DNA of 64,000 nucleotides, from contig KN805382.1 of assembly GCA_000818945.1 (NCBI GenBank), positions 320,070 to 384,069 on the forward strand, read 5' to 3'. The translations under genes were made by a program, and so were the position numbers. Each line of letters starts with the position of its first letter. Positions within the stretch are counted from its first letter, which is position 1. Source of the stretch: Schizochytrium sp. CCTCC M209059 (Eukaryota > Sar > Bigyra > Thraustochytrida > Thraustochytriidae). Of this stretch, positions 1-8,344 are shown piece by piece. The notes below the pieces were generated by a model. That model saw nothing but the letters and a program-made list of their open reading frames with translations, was not told the origin of the DNA and searched no databases.

Positions 1-25
1 GGGGGGGGGGAGGGGGGGGGGGGGG
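1..25. repeat. G homopolymer at window edge
   Basis: Positions 1-25 are all G except one A at 11. Together with the C tracts that flank the N gap at 22378-22603, this suggests the window begins next to an assembly break at a poly-G/poly-C tract. Whether it is the real contig end cannot be seen. Confidence 0.8.
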
Positions 26-1122
26 ACCGCCGGTGGTCGTCTCGGGTGGACCTGGGAGGGAGAGGGAGGAGGCTGGGAGGGGAAGAGGCGGGATCCCAAG
101 TGCGAGACGCAGTGCAGGATCCGTTTCGGGCCAAGTCCGCAGCACTGCAGTGCAGGCAGGCGCGCCAACGCCACGGCGGCGGGTCTGGATCGCGGCGGCT
201 GGCGTCTGGCCACGGCGGCTGCCTGCCTGCCTGACTGCCTGCCTCGCCAGACGGACGCGCTAGACTCCCTGTCTGTCAGGTACAGCATGCCAAGAGTGAG
301 TGCGCAGCAGGATAAATCTTGGAGTTCGCTCGCGCAGCCAGGAGGATCCATCTGCCTTCCTGGCCCTCAGGCTGGCAGCGCGCAAGGCTGGCCGCACTGG
401 GACTCGCGCGGGAGGCGGGAGAGGGAGGTAGCGAGCGCGCGTGGCTGGGCGAGGGAGAGTTGCGGCAGAAGCATCAAATGAGCCAGGCCCTCGTCCGGTT
501 CTAACTGTAACGTACTACTAGTACCAACCTTGCTAAGCTTGGGTTCAACTCATTCACGTCTCAGGTGGGTGACTGATAATATATGGAATATGTAGTTGTC
601 GTTGAACGCCAACGCGCAGGACGCGACGCAAGAAGGCAAAGCGTTTCGGTCCCTGTGAGCGAGACTGTCTGCGAATGCTCTGTCACAGAGAGCGAGGCCG
701 AGGCCTGCATGGCTTGCGCGGCGGACAGGCTGGCGGCGCGGGCTGCCGTGATGGCGTCTCACTCGCAATCGCCGCGCATCGACATCGACGTGCGGCCTGC
801 GCGCTGCGCTTGTCGGATCCGGTCCTCCGAGCGCTTCCGCGTTGACCTGCTCGTCTCGAGGCACGCTGAGAGGGGGCCGCCACTGGGGCGCGCCCGACTG
901 GAGGGGCCCAGAGGGGACAGGGCCCGGGCGGCCGCGCGAGCGGTGGATCCGAAAGGCGAAGGAGGCGGAGGAGGCGGGGCGGGCGGGGCGACGAGGCAGA
1001 ACCAAAACCCCAACGCAAGAACAGAGACAAGAAAAAGCAGCAAGCAAGCAAGCAAGCAAGCTCTGCTAGCACACGGCAGCTCCGCGCGCGTTAGCTAGAA
1101 GAACAGCAAGAAGAAAGGAAAT
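26..1122. other. Intergenic, no gene supported
   Basis: GC-rich and low in complexity, with open frames on both strands that are made of Arg/Gly/Ala/Ser-rich translations and look like shadows. It holds a (CAAG)n tract at about 1040-1061. The last part should contain the promoter and 5' UTR of the small gene starting at 1123. Confidence 0.6.
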
Positions 1123-1606
1123 ATGTCTGCCCCTGCTCGACAGCTCTCGCGGCACATCACCGCCGATGTAAGTTGAACCAAAAAGGGAAGGAAAGGGAAG
1201 GGAAGGAAAGGAAAGAAAGAAGAGGAGAGAGTCGGGATATGAAAACAAACGACACGCTGACCATGGAGTGGATGAACGATCGAACGAACGAACGAAATGA
1301 TATCATCAATCACAGGGCCGTAACTCGCTGCGGAGCCACCTCTTTGGCCCCCGCGCCAATGGACCCATTCCCACCAGGGTCCAGCGTCTTGAGCTCGTCC
1401 CGCTCGGCGTTTGCATCGCCGGTGCTCTGGGTCTCGGCTCTTGGTTTGCCACCCGCCACCTCTACTCGTCGCCCAACGTGACCACGAACAAGGCCCAGCG
1501 CAAGTCGACTCTGCTCACGCAGAACACGGCCCGCGCCAAGGCCCAGGTCGCGCACCGCGATTCCATGCGCAAGATGGCCAACTACGTCGAGCGCCCCAAC
1601 GTGTAG
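1123..1606 (+). CDS. B12D/MLRQ-like small membrane protein, probably mitochondrial
   Basis: Spliced CDS 1123-1167 + 1316-1606, 111 residues. Exon 1 (ATG TCT GCC...) ends in GAT followed by a GTAAGT donor at 1168. The acceptor is CACAG ending at 1315, and the frame continues in phase 0. The protein has a basic N-terminus, the stretch RLELVPLGVCIAGALGLGSW as a single membrane segment, then RHLYSSPNV and a basic helical tail ending ERPNV. A short helix, the R-x-L-x-x-SP-x-V motif and a basic tail are the layout of the B12D/NADH-ubiquinone reductase MLRQ (NDUFA4-like) family, whose members are small inner-membrane proteins of respiratory complexes. The splice sites are clear; the family call rests on pattern only. 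The intron carries a (CGAA)n tract. Confidence 0.6.
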
Positions 1607-1774
1607 ATACTTCTCTCCTAATTTATCCAATTTCAATCCAATGTCCACATGCAAAATCAATCGATCATGACATAATTTCGGTTGGCTCTTTTTCTTATTT
1701 TACGCTTTTACAGCCCGCTTTCCAACGCACTCTGACACCGCCCACCACAGATGATTGTGTTGACATCGAGACCG

Positions 1775-3181
1775 TCACTCGATCTCGTCCAAAGCAGCTT
1801 GCAGTCGCGGAAGACCCGGAAATCGCTGCTTAATCTTGGTCCGCGCGTACTCGAGCGCCACCGGTGTCCAGCGCACCGTGGGTGACTCCGCCATCGTAAA
1901 GAGAACTTGAACGGCGAGTGGCTCGGCTGTGATGGAAGGCGTCACGCACGCGTCGACAAGCTCGCAAACGTCCAATGCACTTTCAAAAACTGCGGATTCC
2001 CCTGAGCGAAGTACCGCTAGAACTCGCGCCAAACGCTCGCTGTCCGTCTGCATTTCAGATGGCTTTGCAGGTGTTCCATCGTGAGGACGGCCATTCTGGT
2101 CTTCATTCTCGTTGCCGCCACTGTCTTCTTCATCCATTTTGCTCTTGCCTGCTAGTACATGCACAGGGTGGCGATTGTTGAAAAAGAGCACCGCGGCCTC
2201 ATCCTCACTTTCGTCGCAGGGACTCGCAAAGAAACGTTCATGACGGTGTGGCGAGTGCTCCACGGCGAGTCCTAGCGGGTGCAGATTCGTCTCCAAGGAG
2301 AACAAGCTTTCGAGATGTACATGCGCATTGTCATCGTTCGCGACATCTGCGTTCTCAATAATCCGTGAGCCAGCTGCAACAGAGACTTCATCGACGATCT
2401 CCATCGGACTAGTGGGACGGTCGTCCGCGTCCGCGTCCTCGGCCAAAGCGCCAAGTCCGAGGTGATTCGCGCCTTCTCGACGAGCCTGTTGCCACGAAGT
2501 ACCACCACGATCTTTGCTAGGGCCACCGCCACCATCATTACGACGACCTGTAGCCTGCTGTGGGTTGTCAGCATAGCTTGCTTCTGGCATCGTGTCTCGA
2601 GCAAATGGGCGAGCGTCAAGTCGCTCTCCTGCCAGATCATTTGTTTCCGCGGCTACACAATCTGGGGCTCCAAGGCGCGTTTTCACCAAAGGGCGCAGCT
2701 TCCCAGCCTGATGTCGACGCCACGAGCCATCCGTACGCGCTTGGCACGCCTCGCGTTGCGCAAGAGCATCTTCCAACGTGTACTGCGGTTCTTGGGGCTG
2801 GCCAACCTCGGAATGTGCTAGAGGAGGTTTTTGAAAGACCGCGTCGGCCCCCCGTCCACCATTGGCGCGAGTGTCCGCGATGTTATGCCTCACGTTGGCA
2901 TCCTGATTCACGAGCGCTTCCCGTGGCTCCTGTTCCACCTTGTCCGCATCGACGTCGTAATTGTTGGAGTTTCGCAAAGTTGCAGCATCATCGGACAATG
3001 CACCAGTATTCTCTTGATCTTGGTCGTCTCCAAGAGCCGCTGGAGCCGTGTACTTGAATTTGTTCATCCACTCGAGGGCCCGAGCCTTGCCTTTGCGTAT
3101 CTTGCCGGCACGTCCAGCAGGTTCGCGAGTGGATCTTTTCACGCGCTTCTTCAGTCTCGAGCCTCCCGAAGAGGTCCACAT
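1775..3181 (-). CDS. Hypothetical disordered protein
   Basis: Open frame of 468 residues from ATG at 3181; the frame extends slightly further upstream but only with a non-ATG start. I do not recognise it. The N-terminal 50 residues are very basic (KKRVKRSTRE, RKGKARALEW), which could be a nuclear or nucleolar signal. Residues 50-390 are acidic and polar with many D/E/N/G and little hydrophobic order. The last 80 residues (LARVLAVLRSGESAVFESAL... to PGLPRLQAALDEIE) look like a small folded helical domain. Third positions are G/C-rich along the frame, and no obvious internal splice sites are needed. It ends about 170 bp from the 3' end of the B12D-like gene, so the two are convergent. An upstream exon cannot be excluded. 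Confidence 0.6.
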   Translation of the reverse strand: MWTSSGGSRLKKRVKRSTREPAGRAGKIRKGKARALEWMNKFKYTAPAALGDDQDQENTGALSDDAATLRNSNNYDVDADKVEQEPREALVNQDANVRHNIADTRANGGRGADAVFQKPPLAHSEVGQPQEPQYTLEDALAQREACQARTDGSWRRHQAGKLRPLVKTRLGAPDCVAAETNDLAGERLDARPFARDTMPEASYADNPQQATGRRNDGGGGPSKDRGGTSWQQARREGANHLGLGALAEDADADDRPTSPMEIVDEVSVAAGSRIIENADVANDDNAHVHLESLFSLETNLHPLGLAVEHSPHRHERFFASPCDESEDEAAVLFFNNRHPVHVLAGKSKMDEEDSGGNENEDQNGRPHDGTPAKPSEMQTDSERLARVLAVLRSGESAVFESALDVCELVDACVTPSITAEPLAVQVLFTMAESPTVRWTPVALEYARTKIKQRFPGLPRLQAALDEIE

Positions 3182-3628
3182 CCTTTGCACGCACCGGTCA
3201 ATTCTGCGCAAAAGCTTTCTTCGTCTTTTCTTTCTTTTTTGCTTTCTTTCGTTCGTTCTTCTTTCCTCTTGTCAGCGCAAGCGTCGCAAATGAAATGAAC
3301 GACCGGATCGGTCAGATCGCGTTGACGCCCACGCCGGCCGAGGCCTGTCTTGTCCTTTCCTCGTCTTCGACTCCTGACGCTTGCAGATGCTGCAAACGCA
3401 CCAGACGATTTGGGTTTTGAATTTTGACGAAGGATAGTCAGGCAAGCAGGCTCGTCAGCGCGTATGAAAAAAAAAAAGCGCAAAAAGGAAAGAAAATACA
3501 ACTTTCGTCAGGGCTCAAACAGACTAATGGGGGTAAATCGATGAATCGATGAAGGAAGGAAGGAAGGAAGGAAGGAAGGAAGGGTAGACGGGACTAAAAC
3601 GAGGATGTGCGCTGCATTGGAAAGATTT
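3182..3628. other. Intergenic with (GGAA)n tract
   Basis: This stretch holds the likely 5' region of the gene ending at 3181 and the 3' region of lipoyl synthase. A (GGAA)n tract sits at 3552-3583. A minus-strand frame rich in K/R/E/S crosses 3200-3500; it could be an upstream exon of the disordered protein but has no convincing splice junction. Confidence 0.5.
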
Positions 3629-4867
3629 CTACTGCTGCTTCAAGTAGTTGTTCTCGCTGCGGATCATGCTCTCCAGAAAGAGTTCGCCAGCCTTGTAGCT
3701 GCTGCGAACAAGCGGGCCACTCGCCACGAACTTGAAGCCCATCTCCTGGGCAATCTCCTTGTACGTGGCGAACTCCTCTGGGCTCACGTACGCCTTGATG
3801 GGAAGGTGACCCTTGGTCGGCCGCAAATACTGACCAAAGGTGATAACGTCAAGACCGATCTCCCGGCAGTCCCGCATCGTCTGCACGACCTCGTCCTGCG
3901 TTTCACCAAGACCAAGCATGACCGAGGTCTTGGTCACCAATCGAGGGAACTCTTCCTTGACAAAACGCAAAACCTCGAGACTCTGACGGTACCCTGCGCG
4001 ACGATCACGGACGTGGGGCGTAAGCCGCTCAACCGTCTCAATGTTGTGCGCAAAGACATCGAGACCAGAGCCTGCCACAGTGCGAATGAGGTCCTTGTCG
4101 CCGCGGAAATCGGGTGTCAAGCACTCCACCAGAATCTCCTTGCCGGACTTGCGCTCGGCAACACGCTCAGCCGAGTACTTTTTCAAGTACTGGACAGTCT
4201 TGGCAAAATGGTTCGAGCCCTGGTCGTCGAGCTCATCGCGATCCACCGATGTGAGCACAACATACCCGAGGCCCCAGTCGGTGACAGCGCGCGCCACCTT
4301 GTGAGGCTCCTCGGGGTCGAGAGGCGGAGGTGCGCGGCTGGTCTTAATGCTGCAGAACCGGCATGCTCGCGTACATGTGTCGCCCATGATCATAATCGTT
4401 GCTGTTGCAGCGCCCTCCTTGCCGCCCCAACACTCGCCAATGTTCGGGCATCGCGCCTCCTCACACACGGTGGCGAGACCGAGTCCACGGACCGTGTCTC
4501 GGAGGCGCTCGTAGTTCTCGCGGCTTTCGCCGCTCGTGGAGTCAATCTTCAGCCAGCGCGGCTTGGGCAGCTTCTTCTTGTTGCGGAGGCCACCGCCTGT
4601 CGAGGTCTTGCTGCTGTTCTGGCTCACGCGCGCGGCGCGCAGGGCTTGCTGCGCGTTCTCCTCGACGCGCTCCTGCGCCAGACGCTCGCGGAGCTGCGCC
4701 AATCTCGAATGCGACGCCGCGGCCGCCGCCCCGTCCTGCTCCGCCTGCTGCTGCTGCTGCTGCGTCGGCGAGCTCAGGCCGCGCGCGCTGCCGGCGGCCC
4801 GCACAGCCGTCGCCGGCCTCGCCAGGGCCAGCCTCCGCGCCACCAGCATCCTCGTCGGCGCCTGCAT
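3629..4867 (-). CDS. LIAS: Lipoyl synthase, mitochondrial
   Basis: 412 residues from ATG at 4867. I prefer this start over the ATG at 5011 because it begins MQAPTRMLVARRLALARP, a typical mitochondrial presequence. Lipoyl synthase is a radical SAM enzyme that inserts two sulfurs into protein-bound octanoyl groups on the E2/H subunits of 2-oxoacid dehydrogenases and the glycine system. Key residues are visible: the auxiliary cluster motif CEEARCPNIGEC (C135, C140, C146), the radical SAM motif CTRACRFC (C165, C169, C172), and the C-terminal GPLVRSSYKAGE, which contains the RSSY serine ligand of the auxiliary cluster. Residues 34-110 form a Gln/Ala-rich spacer including a short polyQ run. The gene diverges from RPN12 at 5571. 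Confidence 0.95.
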   Translation of the reverse strand: MQAPTRMLVARRLALARPATAVRAAGSARGLSSPTQQQQQQAEQDGAAAAASHSRLAQLRERLAQERVEENAQQALRAARVSQNSSKTSTGGGLRNKKKLPKPRWLKIDSTSGESRENYERLRDTVRGLGLATVCEEARCPNIGECWGGKEGAATATIMIMGDTCTRACRFCSIKTSRAPPPLDPEEPHKVARAVTDWGLGYVVLTSVDRDELDDQGSNHFAKTVQYLKKYSAERVAERKSGKEILVECLTPDFRGDKDLIRTVAGSGLDVFAHNIETVERLTPHVRDRRAGYRQSLEVLRFVKEEFPRLVTKTSVMLGLGETQDEVVQTMRDCREIGLDVITFGQYLRPTKGHLPIKAYVSPEEFATYKEIAQEMGFKFVASGPLVRSSYKAGELFLESMIRSENNYLKQQ

Positions 4868-5037
4868 CCTGCCTCTCCTGCTGCTGCCTGCTTCAGGCTC
4901 TGTCTCTTTCCGGGTCTGCTTCTGCGCTCTCTCGCCGCCGGAGGCGACTGCTCTGCTTGCCTCTGCGCCGCTCGCCGCTCGCTCGCTCGGCCTCCCTGCG
5001 ACGCGCCGCAACTCGACGCGCCGCGACGCGCCTCCCG

Positions 5038-5079
<42 letters not shown>

Positions 5080-5570
5080 AGCCGCGCAGGGCCGCCGCGC
5101 CCCGCCCGCACGCCGCGGCCCCGCGCGCCGCTGCCGAGAGCCGCGGCCTCGCGTCGGAGCCTCCGTCGCCGGCATCATCACAGGCGGCACAAACAAACGC
5201 AGGCCAGGCCTAGCCTAGCTACGAGTAGTAGCGCGAGTCCCTCCCCGCTTTTCTTTCCCCCGGGCCCCCTTCTTCGTCTTTAATTTTAATTTTAATTTTA
5301 ATTTTGCAATAAAAGAGGCCTAAGATAGCGGAAGCGGCGGCGCGGATCGGATGGGTTCCGGGGTGGAGCGGCGGAAATCCGGGGCGGTTGGCAGGAGCTT
5401 CGTCGGGCTTCGCAGGGCAGAGCAGAGCAGAAGGAGAGCGCGCGGGAAAAGCGGAGACCCTCGGCGCGCGCGGGAGGGAGAGGGAGAGACACGGAGCAGC
5501 GCAGAGCAGAGCAGAGCAGAGCAGAGCAGAGCAGAGCAGAGCAGAGCAGAGCAGAGCGGCGCGCGGAAAG
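4868..5570. promoter_or_regulatory. Divergent promoter region LIAS/RPN12, repeat-rich
   Basis: About 700 bp separate the two start codons. It contains (CTGC)n at 5041-5079, an AT-rich (TTTTAA)n tract at about 5279-5305 (the only A/T island here, a plausible core promoter area), and (GCAGA)n at 5501-5557 ending 13 bp before the RPN12 ATG. No other gene is supported. Confidence 0.55.
5501..5557 (+). repeat. (GCAGA)n pentanucleotide repeat in RPN12 5' leader
   Basis: About eleven uninterrupted copies of GCAGA. A shorter related run lies at 5416-5430. It almost certainly lies in the transcribed leader because it ends 13 bp before the initiator ATG. Confidence 0.9.
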
Positions 5571-6458
5571 ATGGCCGAGGCACTGGCCAAGGAGCTGCGC
5601 AAGACCGCGGAGGCTGGCAAGGTCTCGAGCGGCGAGGAAATCCTGCGCAAAGCCAAGCGGGAGCTCACGGAGTTCGAAGCCTTGCCGCCCAACACCGAGG
5701 TCACGCGGACGTCCAAGAAACAACGCCAGCTCGCCAGGGACATTTACGAGTCTGCAGTTGTGCTCAGCGTCGCCGCCAATGACAAAGCTGCCATCGCCCG
5801 GCATCTCCAGCTCCTCCGTCCCTTCAACTTTGAGTACCGGGACGAGATCGGCGACTCGAGCCGGCGGGCAGAAATGATCGGCCTCGAGCTTCTTGTTCTT
5901 CTCGTGCAGCAGGAGCTCGCCGAATTCCACTCGCTTCTCGAACTCGTATCCATGAAAGAACGCAACGACAAGTGTATCACTTTTGTCACCGAGCTTGAGC
6001 AATACCTGAGCGAAGGATCTTACAACAAAGTGCTTGGCGCGCGCAAACGCACGCCCTGCAAGACCTACTCTTCTCTGCTTGAGAGCCTCGAAGAAACCGT
6101 GCGCGAGGAAATTGGTAGCTGCATCGAGGTCTCATATTCCTCCATCAGTATCGTAAGTTCTTGTGACGTATGTGTGTGAGCGTCTCGTATGTACAAAGAA
6201 TGCCATTGCTAACCTGCGCGCCTTTTGCGTCCGTCGCTATAAACTTGATGCCCACAGAGTGCCGCTCAAAAGCTCATGAACTTGTCATCGCAAAAGGCTC
6301 TCGAGGACTACATGACCTCCAAGGACAATTGGGAGGTCAATGGATCCACCATCACCTTCAAGGGAGAGCCTGTCAAGGACCTGGCAGACCAGATCCCATC
6401 GCACGCACTCATCCAGAGCTCGCTCAACTACGCACACGAGCTTGAGCGCATTGTCTAA
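5571..6458 (+). CDS. RPN12: 26S proteasome lid subunit RPN12 / PSMD8
   Basis: Spliced CDS 5571-6152 + 6258-6458, 260 residues. The donor is GTAAGT at 6153 and the acceptor is CCCACAG ending at 6257, phase 0. Rpn12 is a non-ATPase lid component that completes lid assembly in the 19S regulatory particle. Diagnostic stretches are LLRPFNFEYRDEI, GLELLVLLVQQELAEFH, the near-invariant LEQYLSEGSYNKV, and the PCI-domain tail ending SLNYAHELERIV, which matches the PSMD8 C-terminus (YARQLEMIV). The length is close to the animal and yeast proteins. The ATG (MAEALAKEL) directly follows the GCAGA repeat leader. Confidence 0.93.
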
Positions 6459-7416
6459 CGTGTAAAACAATCTTGAAACGCTCATCTTTGAACGCGACTG
6501 ACTTTCTTTAGCTTATAACATCCCTCTACATTTCATACAGACATGCGATTTTCTGTAAAAGCGTTTTCTTATGAATATGACGAGGTGTGCGGGTGTTGTT
6601 CTTGCCAAGTTCAAGACAAGGTTCTTTGCCAAGATCGGAGATTTGACAACATCAAAAAAATCTCTACCATAGAAGAGACCACAGCGAACGACTGCTGCTT
6701 TCGACGTCCAAGGGTTCACAAGTCAAAGATATCTCGCACTTGATGCTTTTTTGAGCACATCAGCACTCTTGCAGGGATATCAGTGCTCAGGCAATATTAG
6801 GCGAGAAGGGTCTCAAGTGAGAGGGGTCTCAGCTCGAGGTGCAAAGGAAGAACAGCCAAGTAGCGACTCATGTCGACGCGCTATTCGTCCCAATTGTAAT
6901 TATAAGAGCATCGCTGCAAGTGGCATGTCGCCCATCGACGGGATTCAAGCAGTCTCCTCGAAGGCAAGGTCAAGAAGCAAATTGAGTGACACTAGCCTCG
7001 ATACCGACATTTTGCGAGCGTGCGCCCAAGCCTTGACTAACGTTATGTGAATGGGAGACTGCTTATGCGCGAGTAAAGAGCAGTCTGGCTGACGAAGTGA
7101 CCTCTTTTATTTACGGGGTCCAGAAGTCGTGACGTTTCGGATAAAAGTGCTATTATATCTGCTTGTCTTTAAGACTACCCTAGTCACTATCTAGAGTCGC
7201 ATGCACGCACCTCATCAATTGGACTCGACGTGAGCACGCTTTCGAGCCCACGCACGCGCCGTTGCGTCTTGCCCGCATAGATGTGATGTGCAAATCGGAA
7301 ACGCGTCTGTGGCTGTGCTCGAGACCCCCGCGCTAGCGCTTTCGTACACCTGCATTTTCAGCCGCACACGCGCGCACGCACACAGCATCGAGCTCCGTCA
7401 AGCCGCACCCGACGCC
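6459..7416. other. Intergenic, no gene supported
   Basis: Composition is closer to 50% GC than the neighbours. One 66-codon ATG frame at 6543-6743 (+) is Cys- and Lys-containing but lacks the G/C third-position bias of the real genes, so I do not call it. The right end should hold the FKBP promoter. Confidence 0.5.
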
Positions 7417-7965
7417 ATGGTTGAGTTTGAGGAGCTGCCGGAAGAGGGCACGGAAGGCCTGCGCCAGCGCGGCACCGGCGGCGAGGCCAACAACTTTATT
7501 GATCTTACATCGGCGCAGGATGGCAAGTTGCGCAAGAAGATCCTTCAAGAGGGCAAGGGCGAACCTATCGGCAAGCACAAGGCGGTCAAGGTTCACTACA
7601 CGGGCAGTTTTCCTGACGGCAAGGTCTTCGACTCGAGCAAGAACCGTGGACCTTTGGAATTCAACGTCGGCATGAACCAGGTCATTCTCGGCTGGGACCT
7701 TGGGATCGCGTCCATGAAGGTTGGCGAGAAGGCCATCCTGATTTGCGATCCTGACTTTGCCTATGGCCGATCAGGTGCCGGCGGCGTCATCCCGCCCAAC
7801 GCGACGCTGCATTTTGAAGTGGAGCTTCTCGACGCCAGCGAGGCTTCCTCGAGCGGCATCGGCATGGTGCTTGCTCTCCTGCTCATGCTTTTTGTCCTTG
7901 CCATTCTATTCGCCACGATGCTCAATGACCCCGATGAGTTCTTCAAAAGACTTCCTTTCAACTGA
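7417..7965 (+). CDS. FKBP-type peptidyl-prolyl isomerase, C-terminal membrane anchor
   Basis: 182 residues from ATG at 7417; the same frame opens earlier, but this ATG is the first one that leads into conserved sequence. One FKBP domain (about residues 35-140) is recognisable by VKVHYTGSFPDGKVFDSS, FNVGMNQVILGWDLGIASMKVGEKA, FAYGRSGAGGVIPPNATLHFEVELL. FKBPs catalyse cis-trans proline isomerisation and are bound by FK506/rapamycin. After the domain comes a single hydrophobic helix (GMVLALLLMLFVLAILFA) and a short tail ending FKRLPFN, with no N-terminal signal peptide. This makes it a predicted tail-anchored protein facing the cytosol. The architecture resembles the anchor of FKBP8, but there are no TPRs. 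Confidence 0.92.
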   Translation: MVEFEELPEEGTEGLRQRGTGGEANNFIDLTSAQDGKLRKKILQEGKGEPIGKHKAVKVHYTGSFPDGKVFDSSKNRGPLEFNVGMNQVILGWDLGIASMKVGEKAILICDPDFAYGRSGAGGVIPPNATLHFEVELLDASEASSSGIGMVLALLLMLFVLAILFATMLNDPDEFFKRLPFN

Positions 7966-8344
7966 TCGCCGCTCGTTCCTGGTCTTGCTGCAAATTCAGT
8001 TGTCACCTCCGTCGCACAAATATGAATGCTGGGCGAAGAAGAAGAAGAAGAAGATGCCTTTTGGGGTTAACTTGTGCTTTCACAAATATAATCGTATTTT
8101 GCTCGAATTCCCCCCTTTTCCCGATTCCTCCTGATGCACTTTCCTCATACGCCTCGTTGTCTCGATACGATCTTTTCTCAATTTATTTCATGTCTGCATT
8201 TGAAAGATTATACTGACTTTTATGGAAAGATCGAACGAGCTCGGCCCGATAAAAAGAACCCCCCCTTCCGCCTCCCCCCGAAATATCTTATTCTCTTGAG
8301 TCAGTGTTTACGGTAACGCTGACTTTGTTTGACGATTATACAGG
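7966..8344. other. Convergent 3' region FKBP/MSH2
   Basis: It holds only the 3' ends of the two converging genes, with a short (GAA)n run at about 8035-8053 and several A/T-rich patches suited to polyadenylation. No gene is seen. Confidence 0.5.

Noticed and set aside
583..1098. Overlapping 130-171 codon frames on both strands before the first gene
   Set aside because: Arg/Ala/Ser-rich translations of GC-rich DNA, open in several frames at once, no conserved motif.
4399..5283. Long plus-strand frames antisense to lipoyl synthase
   Set aside because: Shadows of the minus-strand gene in high-GC DNA; the minus strand has all catalytic motifs.
6543..6743. 66-codon ATG frame with several Cys
   Set aside because: No G/C third-position bias and no recognisable motif; too weak to call.
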